DNA from: Bradyrhizobium erythrophlei
Lineage (GTDB): Bacteria; Pseudomonadota; Alphaproteobacteria; Rhizobiales; Xanthobacteraceae
Length of the DNA stretch: 64,000 nucleotides
NCBI RefSeq assembly: GCF_900129425.1
Contig: NZ_LT670817.1
Coordinates: 5,828,001-5,892,000, forward strand
Reading direction: 5' to 3'
A program made the position numbers and the translations under genes. Under the pieces are notes generated by a model that was not told where the DNA came from, did not search any database, and was given only the letters and a program-made list of their open reading frames with translations. Below, piece after piece: positions 42,745-52,569 of the stretch. Position 1 is the first letter of the stretch. Each line of letters begins with the position of its first letter.

Positions 42745-43689
42745 TCAGGCCGTTGCTTTTGCACGCGCGTTTCGCCGGATCACCTGCGGCGGCTGTCCGA
42801 AGTTGCGCAGGAAGGCGCGGCGCATGCGGTCGCGATCGGCAAAACCGGTTTGCCTGGCGACGACGTCGATCGAATGGCGGCTCTGCTCCATCATCAGCCG
42901 GGCGGCCTCGACTCGGAGGTACTCGACCGCCTTGGCCGGCGATTGGCCGGTCTCGGCACGGAACGCGCGGCTGAACTGGCGCGGACTGAGATGCGCCGCT
43001 TCGGCGAGATGTGCAACCGTCAGCGGCATATCGAGATTACGCTTCGCATATGCCAGTGCGCTCTGGATACGGTCTGATTTGGGTTCCAGCGTCAGAAGTG
43101 CGGAAAACTGCGACTGGCCACCTGCTCGCCGGTGATAGATCACGAGCTTCCGGGCCACGGCCCGGGCCACGTCCGCGCCGAGATCCTTTTCGATCATAGC
43201 CAGCGCGAGATCGATACCCGCGGTCATCCCGGCCGAGGTCCACACCGCACCGTCGATGATGAAGATGTGGTCTTCCTCCACCTTCACTTTTGGGAACCGA
43301 GCCTGCAATTCGCGCGCACGGTTCCAGTGCGTGGTCGCGCGTCTGCCGTCGAGCAGACCTGCTTCGGCCAGGACGAATGCGCCTATGCAGGTCGAGGCGA
43401 CCCGCCGGTGTCGCGCCAAAGCCTGGTGCAGAAATTTGATCACGCCCGGCGTCAATGATCCGACCACGGCGCTGCCGCCGACAATCAGTGTGTCGAAATT
43501 CGTATTGTCGAACGGCTCCGTCGCGACGCTGACGCCGATCGAACTGCGGATGGATCCCCCGGTCTCGGACAGCAGACGCACATCGTAGACCGGCTCACCC
43601 GTCTCCTTGTTCGCGAATTCGAAGACAGAGACTGCGGCGAAGCTCATCACCTGAAAGCCGGGCAAGACAAGGAAACGGATGTCCCGCAT
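42745..43689 (-). CDS. GlxA-family regulator (DJ-1/PfpI domain plus AraC HTH)
   Basis: The product is 314 residues. Residues 1-190 form a class I amidotransferase-like domain: FLVLPGFQVMSFAAVSVFEF, then STCIGAFVLAEAGLLDGRRA with the nucleophile-elbow cysteine, and THWNRARELQARFPKV. Residues 215-310 hold two AraC helix-turn-helix motifs, VAHLAEAAHLSPRQFSRAFR and IDVVARQTGFADRDRMRRAF. It is divergent from the molybdenum hydroxylase pair with 151 bp between starts, so it probably controls those genes. Confidence 0.88.
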   Translation of the reverse strand: MRDIRFLVLPGFQVMSFAAVSVFEFANKETGEPVYDVRLLSETGGSIRSSIGVSVATEPFDNTNFDTLIVGGSAVVGSLTPGVIKFLHQALARHRRVASTCIGAFVLAEAGLLDGRRATTHWNRARELQARFPKVKVEEDHIFIIDGAVWTSAGMTAGIDLALAMIEKDLGADVARAVARKLVIYHRRAGGQSQFSALLTLEPKSDRIQSALAYAKRNLDMPLTVAHLAEAAHLSPRQFSRAFRAETGQSPAKAVEYLRVEAARLMMEQSRHSIDVVARQTGFADRDRMRRAFLRNFGQPPQVIRRNARAKATA

Positions 43690-43840
43690 GAGGCGTCTCC
43701 AAATGGTGTCCTAAAACGCCGCTTTTATGACATTTGAGATATGCCGCCACAAGCCTAGCCTGCGAAAAGTGAGCGCAACTAAAGGCGCCCGGAGCTAGAT
43801 TGCGGGACATGAGCGCCACCGAAAGCACACGGAGGTAGCT

Positions 43841-44311
43841 ATGCCCCTCACAATTAGGGTCAACGGCGTCGATCGGACGGTCGATGTTGACAGTGACACC
43901 CCTCTCTTGTGGGTGTTGCGCGACGTGCTCGGCATGACCGGTACGAAGTTCGGATGCGGCATGGCGCTTTGCGGCGCCTGCACGGTGCATGTTGACGGCG
44001 CTCCCACCCGTTCCTGTGTCACACCGATCGACAGCATCAGCACCTCCGAGATCACGACGATCGAGGCCATCGGCGCGACAGCGGCGGGCGCCGAGATCCA
44101 GAAGGCCTGGCTCGACCGGGAGGTCGTTCAATGCGGCTACTGCCAGTCGGGCCAGATCATGTCAGCTTCGGCGCTCCTTGCGAGCAATCCACATCCGACG
44201 GATTCCGATATCGACGACGCGATGTCCGGCAACATCTGTCGCTGTGGGACCTATGTCCGCATTCGGGAAGCGATCAAGCATGCCGCGCAATCGAGCGGAC
44301 AGGGAGGCTGA
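43841..44311 (+). CDS. [2Fe-2S] subunit of isoquinoline 1-oxidoreductase-type hydroxylase
   Basis: The product is 156 residues, the normal length. The plant-type cluster is CGMALCGACTVHVDG with a fourth cysteine in TRSCV; the second cluster is CGYCQSGQIMSA with NICRCGTY. It passes electrons from the molybdenum centre in the large subunit to an acceptor. The preceding ATG context CACGGAGGTAGCT is a strong ribosome-binding site. The large-subunit gene follows after 2 bp. Confidence 0.92.
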   Translation: MPLTIRVNGVDRTVDVDSDTPLLWVLRDVLGMTGTKFGCGMALCGACTVHVDGAPTRSCVTPIDSISTSEITTIEAIGATAAGAEIQKAWLDREVVQCGYCQSGQIMSASALLASNPHPTDSDIDDAMSGNICRCGTYVRIREAIKHAAQSSGQGG

Positions 44312-44313
44312 CA

Positions 44314-46515
44314 ATGAGTCTCGATCGCCTCACCGCCAAAGCCACCGGCTCAGTTCGATCGCCAGCGAACGGTGTTTCCCGGCGCAGGTTCCTGCAGGCC
44401 GGAGCGGCCGCGGGCGGAGGCCTGATGCTGAGCCTGAGCCTGCCGTTTGCAGACGGCGTTGCCGAAGCGGCCGACGCCGAAGGCTTTGCGCCTAATGCCT
44501 TCGTCCGCATCGGAGGCGACGGGCAGATTGTCCTGACCATGCCCTATGTCGAGATGGGCCAGGGCACCTATACGTCGATCCCTATGCTGATCGCCGAAGA
44601 GCTGGAGGTGGATCTGAAACAGGTGCGCCTCGAACATGCTCCGCCGAACGAAAAGCTCTACGCCAACCCCTTGTTAGGAGTGCAGGCAACAGGCAACTCG
44701 AACGCGATACGCGGCGCGTGGAAGCCGCTGCGTGAAGCCGGCGCCACCGCCAGAACCATGCTCGTATCGGCGGCTGCAAAGCGCTGGAATGTTGATCCGG
44801 CGTCCTGCCGCGCGCAAAGCGGCGAAGTGCTTCACGCGCCGACGGGCAGAACCATCAAATATGGCGAACTTGCCGCCGACGCCGCCCGCATGCCTGTCCC
44901 CGACACCGTGGTGCTCAAGCGGCCGGAGGATTTCAAGCTCATCGGCACCCCGGCCAAGCGTCTGGATACTCCGGCGAAGGTCAACGGAACGGCCGTCTAT
45001 GGCATCGACGTTCGGCCACCGGGCGTGAAGATCGCGACCCTTGCGCAATCGCCCGTCTTCGGCGGCCGTGTGAAGAGTGTCGATGATGCGGCGGCCAAGG
45101 CCGTCAAGGGCGTGCGTCAGATCGTAAGGCTCGACGACGCGGTCGCCGTTGTGGCCGACCATATGGGGGCGGCGAAGAAGGGGCTGGCGGCCCTGGTGAT
45201 TGAATGGGACGACGGGCCGCACGCCAAGCTCAGCACGCAAGTGGTCGCGCGCGAGCTCGAAAAGGCGACGCTCAATCCGGGCGCGGTCGCGCAGACGATC
45301 GGCAATATCGATAAGGCCATGGCGAATGCCGTCGCCAAGGTCGAAGCGATCTACCAGGTTCCGTTCCTCGCGCACGCGACCATGGAGCCGATGAACTGCA
45401 CAATCCATGTTCGCAAGGACGGCTGCGAAGTTTGGGTCGGCAACCAGGCCCTCGCGCGAGTCCAGGCCGCTGCCGCAAAGACCACCGGACTGCCGTTGGA
45501 CAAGGTCGTTGTTCACAATCACCTCATCGGCGGCGGCTTCGGTCGCAGGCTCGAGAGTGACGGCGTCACCCGCGCTGTTCAGATCGCGCAGCATGTCGAT
45601 GGCCCAGTCAAGGTCGTGTGGACCCGCGAGGAAGATATCCAGCACGACATGTACCGGCCCTATTTCTTCGACCGGCTATCCGCCGGTCTCGATGAGAAAG
45701 GAATGCCGGTCGCCTGGAGTAATCGCTTCGCCGGCTCCTCGATCATCGCGAGATGGCTTCCTCCGGGATTCAACAACGGCCTCGATCCCGATACGACCGA
45801 AGGCGCGATCGATCTGGTCTATGACCTCCCGAACATGCACGTCGAGTATCTGCGGGTGGAGCCTCCGGGCATTCCGACGGCCTTCTGGCGCAGCGTCGGG
45901 CCGTCGCACAATGTCTTCGTGACCGAGAGTTTCATGGACGAACTTGCGGCAGCGGCGAAACAAGACGCGGTCGCCTATCGGCTGGCCCTCCTCGACAAGA
46001 CGCCTCGCGCCAAGGCTGTCCTCGCGCTTGCCGCGGAAAAGGCCGGCTGGGGACAGCCCTTGCCTGAGAGGGTCGGCCGTGGCGTCTCCATCCAGTTCGC
46101 CTTCTCGACCTACATGGCGCAGATCGCCGAGGTCGAAGTGTCGAGGGACGGAGCGGCTCGTGTCCGGCGCGTCGTCTGCGCGGTCGATTGCGGCGCCGTC
46201 GTCAATCCCGATACCGTGCGCGCGCAGATCCAGAGCGCGATCATGTTCGGCACAACGGCGGCGCTCTATGGCGAGATCACCCTCAAAGACGGCCGTGTTG
46301 AGCAAACCAACTTCGACACCTACCAAATCCTGCGCATAAACGAGGCGCCGGCCATCGAGGTCCACATCGTCCAGAGCCGGGAGCCGCCGGGCGGGATGGG
46401 CGAGGCCGGGACGTCGGCCATCGTTCCCGCAGTGGCCAATGCGATCTTTGCCGCAACTGGCAAGCGCTTACGAAAGCTGCCCGTCGACGCCACCGCGTTG
46501 AAGCAGCCAGTGTGA
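44314..46515 (+). CDS. Molybdopterin-binding subunit of isoquinoline 1-oxidoreductase-type hydroxylase
   Basis: The product is 733 residues from ATG at 44314, chosen because it begins the twin-arginine signal SRRRFLQAGAAAGGGLMLSL and follows the small subunit by 2 bp. Longer in-frame starts would run into that gene. The xanthine-dehydrogenase-like molybdenum domain includes VEMGQGTYTSIPMLIAEELE, HNHLIGGGFGRRLESDGVTR and GGMGEAGTSAIVPAVANAI. It hydroxylates an aldehyde or N-heterocycle, probably in the periplasm. There is no separate FAD subunit, as is usual in this group. It needs molybdenum cytosine-dinucleotide cofactor. Confidence 0.9.
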   Translation: MSLDRLTAKATGSVRSPANGVSRRRFLQAGAAAGGGLMLSLSLPFADGVAEAADAEGFAPNAFVRIGGDGQIVLTMPYVEMGQGTYTSIPMLIAEELEVDLKQVRLEHAPPNEKLYANPLLGVQATGNSNAIRGAWKPLREAGATARTMLVSAAAKRWNVDPASCRAQSGEVLHAPTGRTIKYGELAADAARMPVPDTVVLKRPEDFKLIGTPAKRLDTPAKVNGTAVYGIDVRPPGVKIATLAQSPVFGGRVKSVDDAAAKAVKGVRQIVRLDDAVAVVADHMGAAKKGLAALVIEWDDGPHAKLSTQVVARELEKATLNPGAVAQTIGNIDKAMANAVAKVEAIYQVPFLAHATMEPMNCTIHVRKDGCEVWVGNQALARVQAAAAKTTGLPLDKVVVHNHLIGGGFGRRLESDGVTRAVQIAQHVDGPVKVVWTREEDIQHDMYRPYFFDRLSAGLDEKGMPVAWSNRFAGSSIIARWLPPGFNNGLDPDTTEGAIDLVYDLPNMHVEYLRVEPPGIPTAFWRSVGPSHNVFVTESFMDELAAAAKQDAVAYRLALLDKTPRAKAVLALAAEKAGWGQPLPERVGRGVSIQFAFSTYMAQIAEVEVSRDGAARVRRVVCAVDCGAVVNPDTVRAQIQSAIMFGTTAALYGEITLKDGRVEQTNFDTYQILRINEAPAIEVHIVQSREPPGGMGEAGTSAIVPAVANAIFAATGKRLRKLPVDATALKQPV

Positions 46516-46619
46516 ACAAAGCACCATACATACCGGGACTAGGAAGTGAAGCCGACGTCTGCTGTGGGTCCAAAAACGGAAGTGACCGCGCTGGAACGGC
46601 ATGTCCGTTCTGCCCTCCA

Positions 46620-46680
46620 TAACAGACATCGCCAGACCAGCCGGTCTGGTCCGTTTCGTGCCAAGAGGCGACATCGCAGG
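46620..46680. repeat. Dispersed repeat, second family, copy 2
   Basis: This is the partner of the copy at 42520-42580. It lies between the convergent ends of the hydroxylase and LysR genes, and its hairpin could serve as a terminator for either. Confidence 0.5.
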
Positions 46681-46765
46681 CTTCGTCGGCGCGGTATGCG
46701 GTCCCGGAGGTGGAACGTCCGCATAGCTAAAGGCTTCGCCGCGGTGTCGTCCAACCCGCCGGTCC

Positions 46766-47650
46766 TCAAACATCCGGACGGCTTGCAGGTCCTGCCCGGA
46801 CTTCACGGATAAGATCGATGAAGGCGCGCAACCCCACGCGCACATGCCGACGGCTAGGATAATAGAGACGGAAGCCCGCAGATGACGGCGTCCAGTCCTC
46901 CAATACCCGCACCAGACGCCCCGCCCTGATGTCGGCGGCAACGAACCAATCCGCCAGATAGGCGAGGCCCGCACCCGCTAACGCCGCCTCGAGCCTCAGC
47001 ATCGGATCGCCGATCGTAAGTGAGCCCGGGACGTCAATCGTGAGCGCTTCCCCCCGTCGCTCGAATTCCCAGCGATAGATGGCGCCGCTCGGCCACCGAG
47101 CGCGAATGCAGCGATGGGCTGTGAGATCTCCGGGCGTGCGCGGTCGCGGCATCTGACGGAAATAGGCCGGCGATCCGACGACGGCAGAACGCAATTCACG
47201 GCCGAGGGGCACGGTGATCATGTCTCCGGGAATGGCATCACCACTACGAATACCGGCGTCAAACCCCTCGGCGACGATATCGATCTGGCGGCTCTCGATG
47301 ACGAGATCGACCTTCATCTCCGGATAGCGGCGAAGATATTCGAGGACGATCGGCACGAGGATCTGCCGTGCGCCGCCGACGGCGCTGTTGATACGCAGCG
47401 TTCCCGTCGGCGTGCTGCGAAGGCTATTCACAGTCTCCATCGCGCTGCGGATATCAGAGAGCGCTGGGGCAATTTTACCGACGAACTGCTCGCCCGCTTC
47501 CGAGAGGGATACGCTCCTGGTGGTCCGGTTGAATAGCCGGACGCCCAGGCGCGCTTCCAGGCCGGCCACGGCATTGCTGAGCGCCGTCGATGACATCCCG
47601 AGTTCTGTCGCTGCGGCGCTGAAGCTACCTCGTCGGGCGACGGCGACCAC
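46766..47650 (-). pseudogene. LysR-family regulator, 5' end removed by IS
   Basis: The open frame gives 294 residues. It enters the family at VAVARRGSFSAAATELGMSS, TALSNAVAGLEARLGVRLFN, so only the first eight to ten residues are missing. The effector domain is complete (AVGGARQILVPIVLEYLRRY to DLIREVRA). The IS boundary is at 47653, three bases before the GTG that opens the frame. The original start and promoter are lost; translation could still begin at this GTG. It is convergent with the hydroxylase genes. Confidence 0.78.
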
Positions 47651-47652
47651 CT

Positions 47653-48743
47653 GTGCCTATCGGAAATCAAATCCGGATATATTCGTGATGCAATCCGCCG
47701 AGGACTGGACGGCAAAGAATACGCCCTGCCCTCTTTACGGTGCGCGATAGGGGCGCATCCTTGTCCAAGGCCAAGTGCGTGCGCGTCTCATTATAGTAGC
47801 GAGCGTAAGATTTCAGAAGCCGGCGCAGATGTGCCTCGCCTAAGACAATGATGTGGTCCAAACACTCACGCCGGATCGATCCGATCAACCGTTCGGCAAA
47901 GCCGTTCTGCCAGGGTGAGGCCGGTGCAAAAGGTTTGTCCCGGATGCCCATGGCACGCAGTCGGCGTCTGACGACCGCACCGTAGATGCGATGACGGTCC
48001 CGGATCATGTAGCGCGGAGCCTCGTTCCAGGGGAATGCCTCCGTGATTTGACGCGCGACCCATTCGGCGGTTGGATGTGCCGTGACGTTGATCCAGATGA
48101 GCTCTCTGCGGCCGAGCCGGACGATGACGAAAGCATAGAGCAGGTCGAAACCGATGGTCGGAACAACTAATAGGTCCATGGCGGCAGTGTCCGGCGCGTG
48201 GTTATGCAAGAAGGTCCGCCATCCCTGGCTGGGTGGCCCTCGCCGTTTGACCATGTACTTGGCAACACTCGACTGCGCGACCTCAAACCCAAGATTGAGC
48301 AGTTCGCCGTGGATGCGTGGCGCACCCCAAAGCTGGTTCTCCGTGCTCATCTGCCGGATCAGCGCGCGCAGCTCCGTGTCGATCTGCGGTCGCCCTCCCT
48401 GTGGGCGCGACTTCCAACGCCAGTAGCAGCGAAAGCCGGCCCGATGCCACCGCACCAACGTCTCAGGTTCGACAATTGTAGCGAGCTTCAGGATCGATGG
48501 AAACCATCGATACATCTGGACGAGGAACCAGCGGTCGTTGTTGGTAGGCTGAGCTCGACCCCTCACCCTACGCCGCAAGACGATCAGCTGATGTCGGAGC
48601 ACAGCATTCTCCGCCTCAAGCCGCAACTTCGACTTGAATGGCGAGGCTAGGACGGCCAGAGCGAAACTGAGCAGCCCGATCATTCCGCCAACTTAGGCGA
48701 TTCCGTCACGGCATCAACTCGGATGAGGTTTTCGGTACACACA
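47653..48743 (-). mobile_element. Hybrid IS: family A left end, family B right end
   Basis: The left terminus GTGCCTATCGGAAATCAAATCC is family A, as in 13939; the right terminus read inward is TGTGTGTACCGAAAACCTC, family B. The switch lies near 47755-47770, between GGCGCATCCTT (A) and GTCCAAGGCCAAGTG (B). The total length (1091 bp) is normal. Different genes are truncated at the two ends (LysR on the left, a small membrane protein on the right). Confidence 0.78.
47667..48683 (-). CDS. IS transposase, A/B hybrid
   Basis: The product is 338 residues, uninterrupted. Residues 1-310 match family B copies (MIGLLSFALAVLASPFKSK; catalytic residues in AAMDLLVVPT, MIRDRHRIYG and NGFAERLIGSIRRE). The last 22 residues, RAGRILCRPVLGGLHHEYIR and I, match family A. 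The second catalytic region has RDRH instead of RDRD; the conserved aspartate before it is retained. Confidence 0.85.
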   Translation of the reverse strand: MIGLLSFALAVLASPFKSKLRLEAENAVLRHQLIVLRRRVRGRAQPTNNDRWFLVQMYRWFPSILKLATIVEPETLVRWHRAGFRCYWRWKSRPQGGRPQIDTELRALIRQMSTENQLWGAPRIHGELLNLGFEVAQSSVAKYMVKRRGPPSQGWRTFLHNHAPDTAAMDLLVVPTIGFDLLYAFVIVRLGRRELIWINVTAHPTAEWVARQITEAFPWNEAPRYMIRDRHRIYGAVVRRRLRAMGIRDKPFAPASPWQNGFAERLIGSIRRECLDHIIVLGEAHLRRLLKSYARYYNETRTHLALDKDAPLSRTVKRAGRILCRPVLGGLHHEYIRI

Positions 48744-48829
48744 GGCCGCATAAATGCGATAGCGAGCAAGCCCGAGCAAAGCAGCAGCACGAAGCTGGCT
48801 GCGATTACCGCGATAAAGACATCCGACAT
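48744..48829 (-). pseudogene. Small membrane protein, N-terminal fragment
   Basis: ATG at 48829 follows GGAAGGT. The product starts MSDVFIAVIAASFVLLLCSG, LLAIAFMRP and then enters the IS. It is one membrane helix of an unrecognised protein. Confidence 0.45.
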
Positions 48830-49077
48830 GGTACACCTTCCGCTCTCCGGAACGCTGCGCCCTCCTCGAACAAAACGACATCTCACGTCGCACAGTCAAA
48901 AAGGATTTCGCGCGGTACCGAAAATCGGAATCTGACTGACTTTAGAGCAACAATGACCAATCATCCGGACGATGAAAGCGGCGCCGGGAACAGGGTGGTT
49001 CCCCTTGGGTCGCCGGCGACCCAGGCGGTCTGCATGCCGCAATTGGTGAGAAACCCGGACGTCCTAAACTGCGAATT

Positions 49078-49206
49078 TCAGCCAAGAAGAAGGAAGAGTA
49101 ACAAAAGGAACAATCCGATTCCGCAAGCAATGATGTTGGTTTGGACCGTTTCGTAGCCGACATTCCGTCCTGTCGCGCGGGAAAGAAAATTCAAAATAGT
49201 ATCCAT
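49078..49206 (-). CDS. 42-residue membrane peptide
   Basis: ATG at 49206 lies 6 bases after GGAGGT. The sequence MDTILNFLSRATGRNVGYET, VQTNIIACGIGLFLLLLFLL and LG has one C-terminal hydrophobic helix. The strong ribosome-binding site argues that it is translated. Its function is unknown. Confidence 0.55.
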   Translation of the reverse strand: MDTILNFLSRATGRNVGYETVQTNIIACGIGLFLLLLFLLLG

Positions 49207-49278
49207 TCTGCGACCTCCAATGCCCGTTGCACACCGGCGCTTGGTAGATCAACCCTCGCTCGGCGTAAGTGAAGCAGT

Positions 49279-49494
49279 TCACAAAAGGTGCCGTCGAATG
49301 ACCGTGGCCGAGCTGAGATGAGAGCGCTCGCCAACTCCCGTAAGGCTAGGCGTGAAGACTTCATGGCCGGCACCTTGGAGGGCCTTACGTATCCGCTTCC
49401 AACACCAGCTTCCATGCCAACCGCCGTGTATAAGCACGTAAGTGACCCTGTTAATTCCCTTGGGTTGTGTTTTACTTCTCGTAGTGATTTCCAT
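49279..49494 (-). pseudogene. Alpha/beta hydrolase (salicylate-esterase-like), N-terminal fragment
   Basis: VTYVLIHGGWHGSWCWKRIR, KALQGAGHEVFTPSLTGVGE, RSHL matches the N-terminus of MES-type hydrolases, with the oxyanion HGG motif. The frame is lost after about 50 residues, before the catalytic serine. Non-functional. Confidence 0.75.
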
Positions 49495-49569
49495 GATTGA
49501 TACCCTCTTGGACTTCGCGATCGCTTACAGTAAGGCGGCGCTAATATCACTGCTTGTCGTAAACCGTTA

Positions 49570-51261
49570 TCAGTACCGTGGGGCAGTACTCTGGCTTGCC
49601 CCAGCGGCGGTCATGGTTATATCGTCCGCGGACGATGTCTCTAACCTGTGCTCATTCCGCAAGGCTTCTGCGGCACGCTCGCCGATGATGATGCAGGGAG
49701 CCATGGTATTGCCGGTGGTCACGCGCGGCATGATCGAGCCGTCTGCGATGCGAAGGTTTTCGATTCCATAGACCTTAAGTTGGCCGTCTACGACCGACAT
49801 CGAATCGCGCCCCATTTTCGCGGTACACGTCTGATGGTGGTAAGTGGAGGCCGCATCCCGAATGAAGTCTTCTAGTGCAGCTCCTCTCAGGTTGCCAGGC
49901 ATGACTTCGCGTTTTGTAAAGGGTCGAAGCGCGGCCGAATTGCCAATCTCGCGACAAAGTTCCACGCACGCTACTGCGGCCTTCAGGTCGTCCGGGTGTG
50001 AGAGCGTATTGGCCTCGATCTGTACAGGGTCGTCAGGGTTGGGTCCCGTCAAGCGGATCTGACCTCGGCTGTTCGGGCGTACGAGACCTCCGAATAATGA
50101 CCAAGAAGCCGGCGATGGATTGAACTTGGCGCCAGTCTCGGCACTGCAGATGGGTACTTCAGCCTGGCAGGCCTGCAAATCCGGAGTGTCAAGACCAAGA
50201 TTGCTCTTCCAAAAGAACGTTGCCTCGCCTCCATTGTTGCGAGGAGCGAGCGGTTGCTGATACTCCCAGACACAACCAACACCAAAATGATCCTGAAAGT
50301 TCTGTCCGACGCCTGGAAGATGCTGGATGACCGGTAAGCCGAGGCGTCGTAGCTCAGCCTCATCGCCAATGCCAGAAAGCATCAACACCTTCGGCGTGTG
50401 AATCGCGCCCAACGACAGAACAACCTCGAGTCCAGCCGTAATGCGTTGGATTTTTCCTTCAAAAGCGATCTCCACACCGGTGGTTCGCTTTCCCTCTAAG
50501 GTAAGCTTGGTGACCAATGCGTGGGTGAGCACAGTCAGGTTTGGCCGGTCCATGTAGGGGAAGGCGTAAGCACGAAAGACCGATAGGCGCTTCCCATCGC
50601 GTACACGCAAATCGGTGACAGACGCTCCGCCATCGCCTTCCATCAGATGGCCATTGTTGCTATCAAAGGCCGGCATCCCAATGGAACGCGCTCCTTCCAC
50701 CATGGCCGGAGCGATTGGATTCGGATCAGGCGCGGGCTGCACGAAAACCAACCCGCCGGTCCCGCGGCGCGTGGGATCTGGTGCGCCCCGCCAGTCTTCA
50801 ATCCGACGATAGATATTGAGTACGGACTCATAGTTCCATGCCGTGTCGCCGGACTCGGATGCGAAGAAATCCCAATCGTTCTTATGTCCGCGTGCCCAAG
50901 CCATCACATTGATGCTCGATCCTCCGCCGAGCACCTTGCCCATACTTAGCGGCATGGAACGTCCGTTGAGGTGTGGATTGGGTTGAGCCACAAACTTCCA
51001 ATCGCGCTCGCTCCCGAGGTTTTCAAACCAGCGAGCCGCTTCTGTCACGCTTGGCACATCGTCGGTGTCGCCTGCTTCGAGCAAGAGCACGCTAACGTCT
51101 GGATTCTCTGCCAGGTGGCGCGCCACCACCGAGCCAGAGGAGCCTGACCCACAGACGATGAAGTCGTAATGCGATTTTAGATTGGACCTGCGCCTCCGCT
51201 GGTTCTCACGAACGCGCTCCGCAAAATCTACCGCTGATTGTCTTTCACTATTCGAGCTCAT
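49570..51261 (-). CDS. GMC-family FAD oxidoreductase (choline-dehydrogenase-like)
   Basis: The product is 563 residues from ATG at 51261, which follows AGGAG at 8 bp; a longer frame continues upstream without homology. The FAD motif is FIVCGSGSSGSVVARHLAEN; the GMC signature is GKVLGGGSSINVMAWARGH; the second signature is LSLGAIHTPKVLMLSGIG; the C-terminal catalytic histidine region is TYHHQTCTAKMG. It oxidises an alcohol, reducing FAD. No signal peptide. An AraC-type gene lies 363 bp upstream on the same strand and may activate it. Confidence 0.9.
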   Translation of the reverse strand: MSSNSERQSAVDFAERVRENQRRRRSNLKSHYDFIVCGSGSSGSVVARHLAENPDVSVLLLEAGDTDDVPSVTEAARWFENLGSERDWKFVAQPNPHLNGRSMPLSMGKVLGGGSSINVMAWARGHKNDWDFFASESGDTAWNYESVLNIYRRIEDWRGAPDPTRRGTGGLVFVQPAPDPNPIAPAMVEGARSIGMPAFDSNNGHLMEGDGGASVTDLRVRDGKRLSVFRAYAFPYMDRPNLTVLTHALVTKLTLEGKRTTGVEIAFEGKIQRITAGLEVVLSLGAIHTPKVLMLSGIGDEAELRRLGLPVIQHLPGVGQNFQDHFGVGCVWEYQQPLAPRNNGGEATFFWKSNLGLDTPDLQACQAEVPICSAETGAKFNPSPASWSLFGGLVRPNSRGQIRLTGPNPDDPVQIEANTLSHPDDLKAAVACVELCREIGNSAALRPFTKREVMPGNLRGAALEDFIRDAASTYHHQTCTAKMGRDSMSVVDGQLKVYGIENLRIADGSIMPRVTTGNTMAPCIIIGERAAEALRNEHRLETSSADDITMTAAGASQSTAPRY

Positions 51262-51624
51262 CTCAGTTCTCCTGGGCCTGCCATGGCTTGTTCGCCTTGG
51301 CGATCTCAGTAAACTGCATGTCGAATAAGGAGTTGTGCGAGTATCTGCTCCTCTGGTCGGAATCTTGCTGAATCCTTGATGCCGGAGACAGGAATCCAAC
51401 GGATCAGCGTTCATCTGGCGGAGTGCCATGAAGGAGACAATGACGAGAGTTCGAGTGAGCCGCGCGCGAGTCTGTCAGAATTGCCGCCGCACCTGACAAT
51501 GCTTGTCGAAGGCTGTGGCAGAGGTTTCAATCAGGCGGCCACCTCCCACTTGCACGGGTGACAGAGAGATGCGGATGCAAAGAGCGAGCTACGAACGGCG
51601 GCCGATGTAGGGCCAACTATGAAT
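51262..51624. other. Intergenic between AraC regulator and GMC oxidoreductase
   Basis: About 360 bp without a recognisable gene. It should contain the GMC promoter and any AraC-binding site, but no clear direct repeat was identified by eye. Confidence 0.45.
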
Positions 51625-52494
51625 TCACGCACAATTTCGCCGCAGACCCGGGTGAGCGTGGCGTATTTTGAGAGCAGGTTTACCGCACGTCGCTTCGCGG
51701 CCCAGAAATTCTTGGCGATATTCTGTCGGACTAGCTCCACACACGCGACGGAAGATCTGCGCAAAATGCTGTTGGGTTTTGAAGCCGCAGGCCACGGCTA
51801 CATCCATTACTCGCGCATCGGCGGAGCGCAACATCTCTTTGGCACGCTCTACCCTCTGACGTAAGAGAAATTGATGCGGCGTCTCGCCGGTTGACTTGCG
51901 AAACATCCGCGAGAAATGAGCTGTGCTCAACTCCACTGATTGCGCCATCTCGCAAAGGGTCAAATCGTCGTCCATCTTCGCGTCTACGAACTCTTTGATC
52001 CTGCGCAAACGACCGGAACCTAGCCCGCCTCGGTACGTCTGCACGGAACGGTGCCGCACTGCATAGCCGTTGACCAGCGCCACGGCGAGCGCTTGCTCGA
52101 CGGAATCTAGAAATAGCCGCCCACTCGGAAAGCCCGCAACTCTCTCCGCATTCACGGCCGCGGCCAGCGCACCGACTCGTGCGTCAACCAGGCTTTCCAC
52201 TCTGCGCAATTCCACGTCGCCCCTTGTTCCATCACAGGCTGCCGCTAGGGCGGCGTCCGAGATGCCGACGGACAAATACAAATAGTGCAAGTCATTGGTT
52301 CGAACCCATGTCTCAAAATGACGAGGGACCAGGCACATTTCGCCCGCGCCAAAAATAAGTCTCATCATCTCAGAACGGCGCAAACCAACTTCAGCGGAAC
52401 CAGTCCGCAACGCCATGATGAGAACCGGCTGATCTTGCACCCACATGCGCGGCTCTGTGACAGACTCAGGTACGTTGAGTTCAACCCTCATCAC
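51625..52494 (-). CDS. AraC-family transcriptional regulator
   Basis: The product is 289 residues. The C-terminal domain has the two HTH motifs LCEMAQSVELSTAHFSRMFR and VMDVAVACGFKTQQHFAQIF with the connecting GETPHQFLLRQRVERAKEML. The N-terminal 180 residues are a sensor domain of uncertain ligand. Translation ends about 360 bp upstream of the GMC gene on the same strand, so regulation of that gene is likely. Confidence 0.88.
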   Translation of the reverse strand: MMRVELNVPESVTEPRMWVQDQPVLIMALRTGSAEVGLRRSEMMRLIFGAGEMCLVPRHFETWVRTNDLHYLYLSVGISDAALAAACDGTRGDVELRRVESLVDARVGALAAAVNAERVAGFPSGRLFLDSVEQALAVALVNGYAVRHRSVQTYRGGLGSGRLRRIKEFVDAKMDDDLTLCEMAQSVELSTAHFSRMFRKSTGETPHQFLLRQRVERAKEMLRSADARVMDVAVACGFKTQQHFAQIFRRVCGASPTEYRQEFLGREATCGKPALKIRHAHPGLRRNCA

Positions 52495-52569
52495 ACTCCT
52501 CGCTTCGTTTGATGCTTGTTCTCTAAACGGAGGCGACTTGACCCTGCCTCGATTCCAAGCACATCAGAC

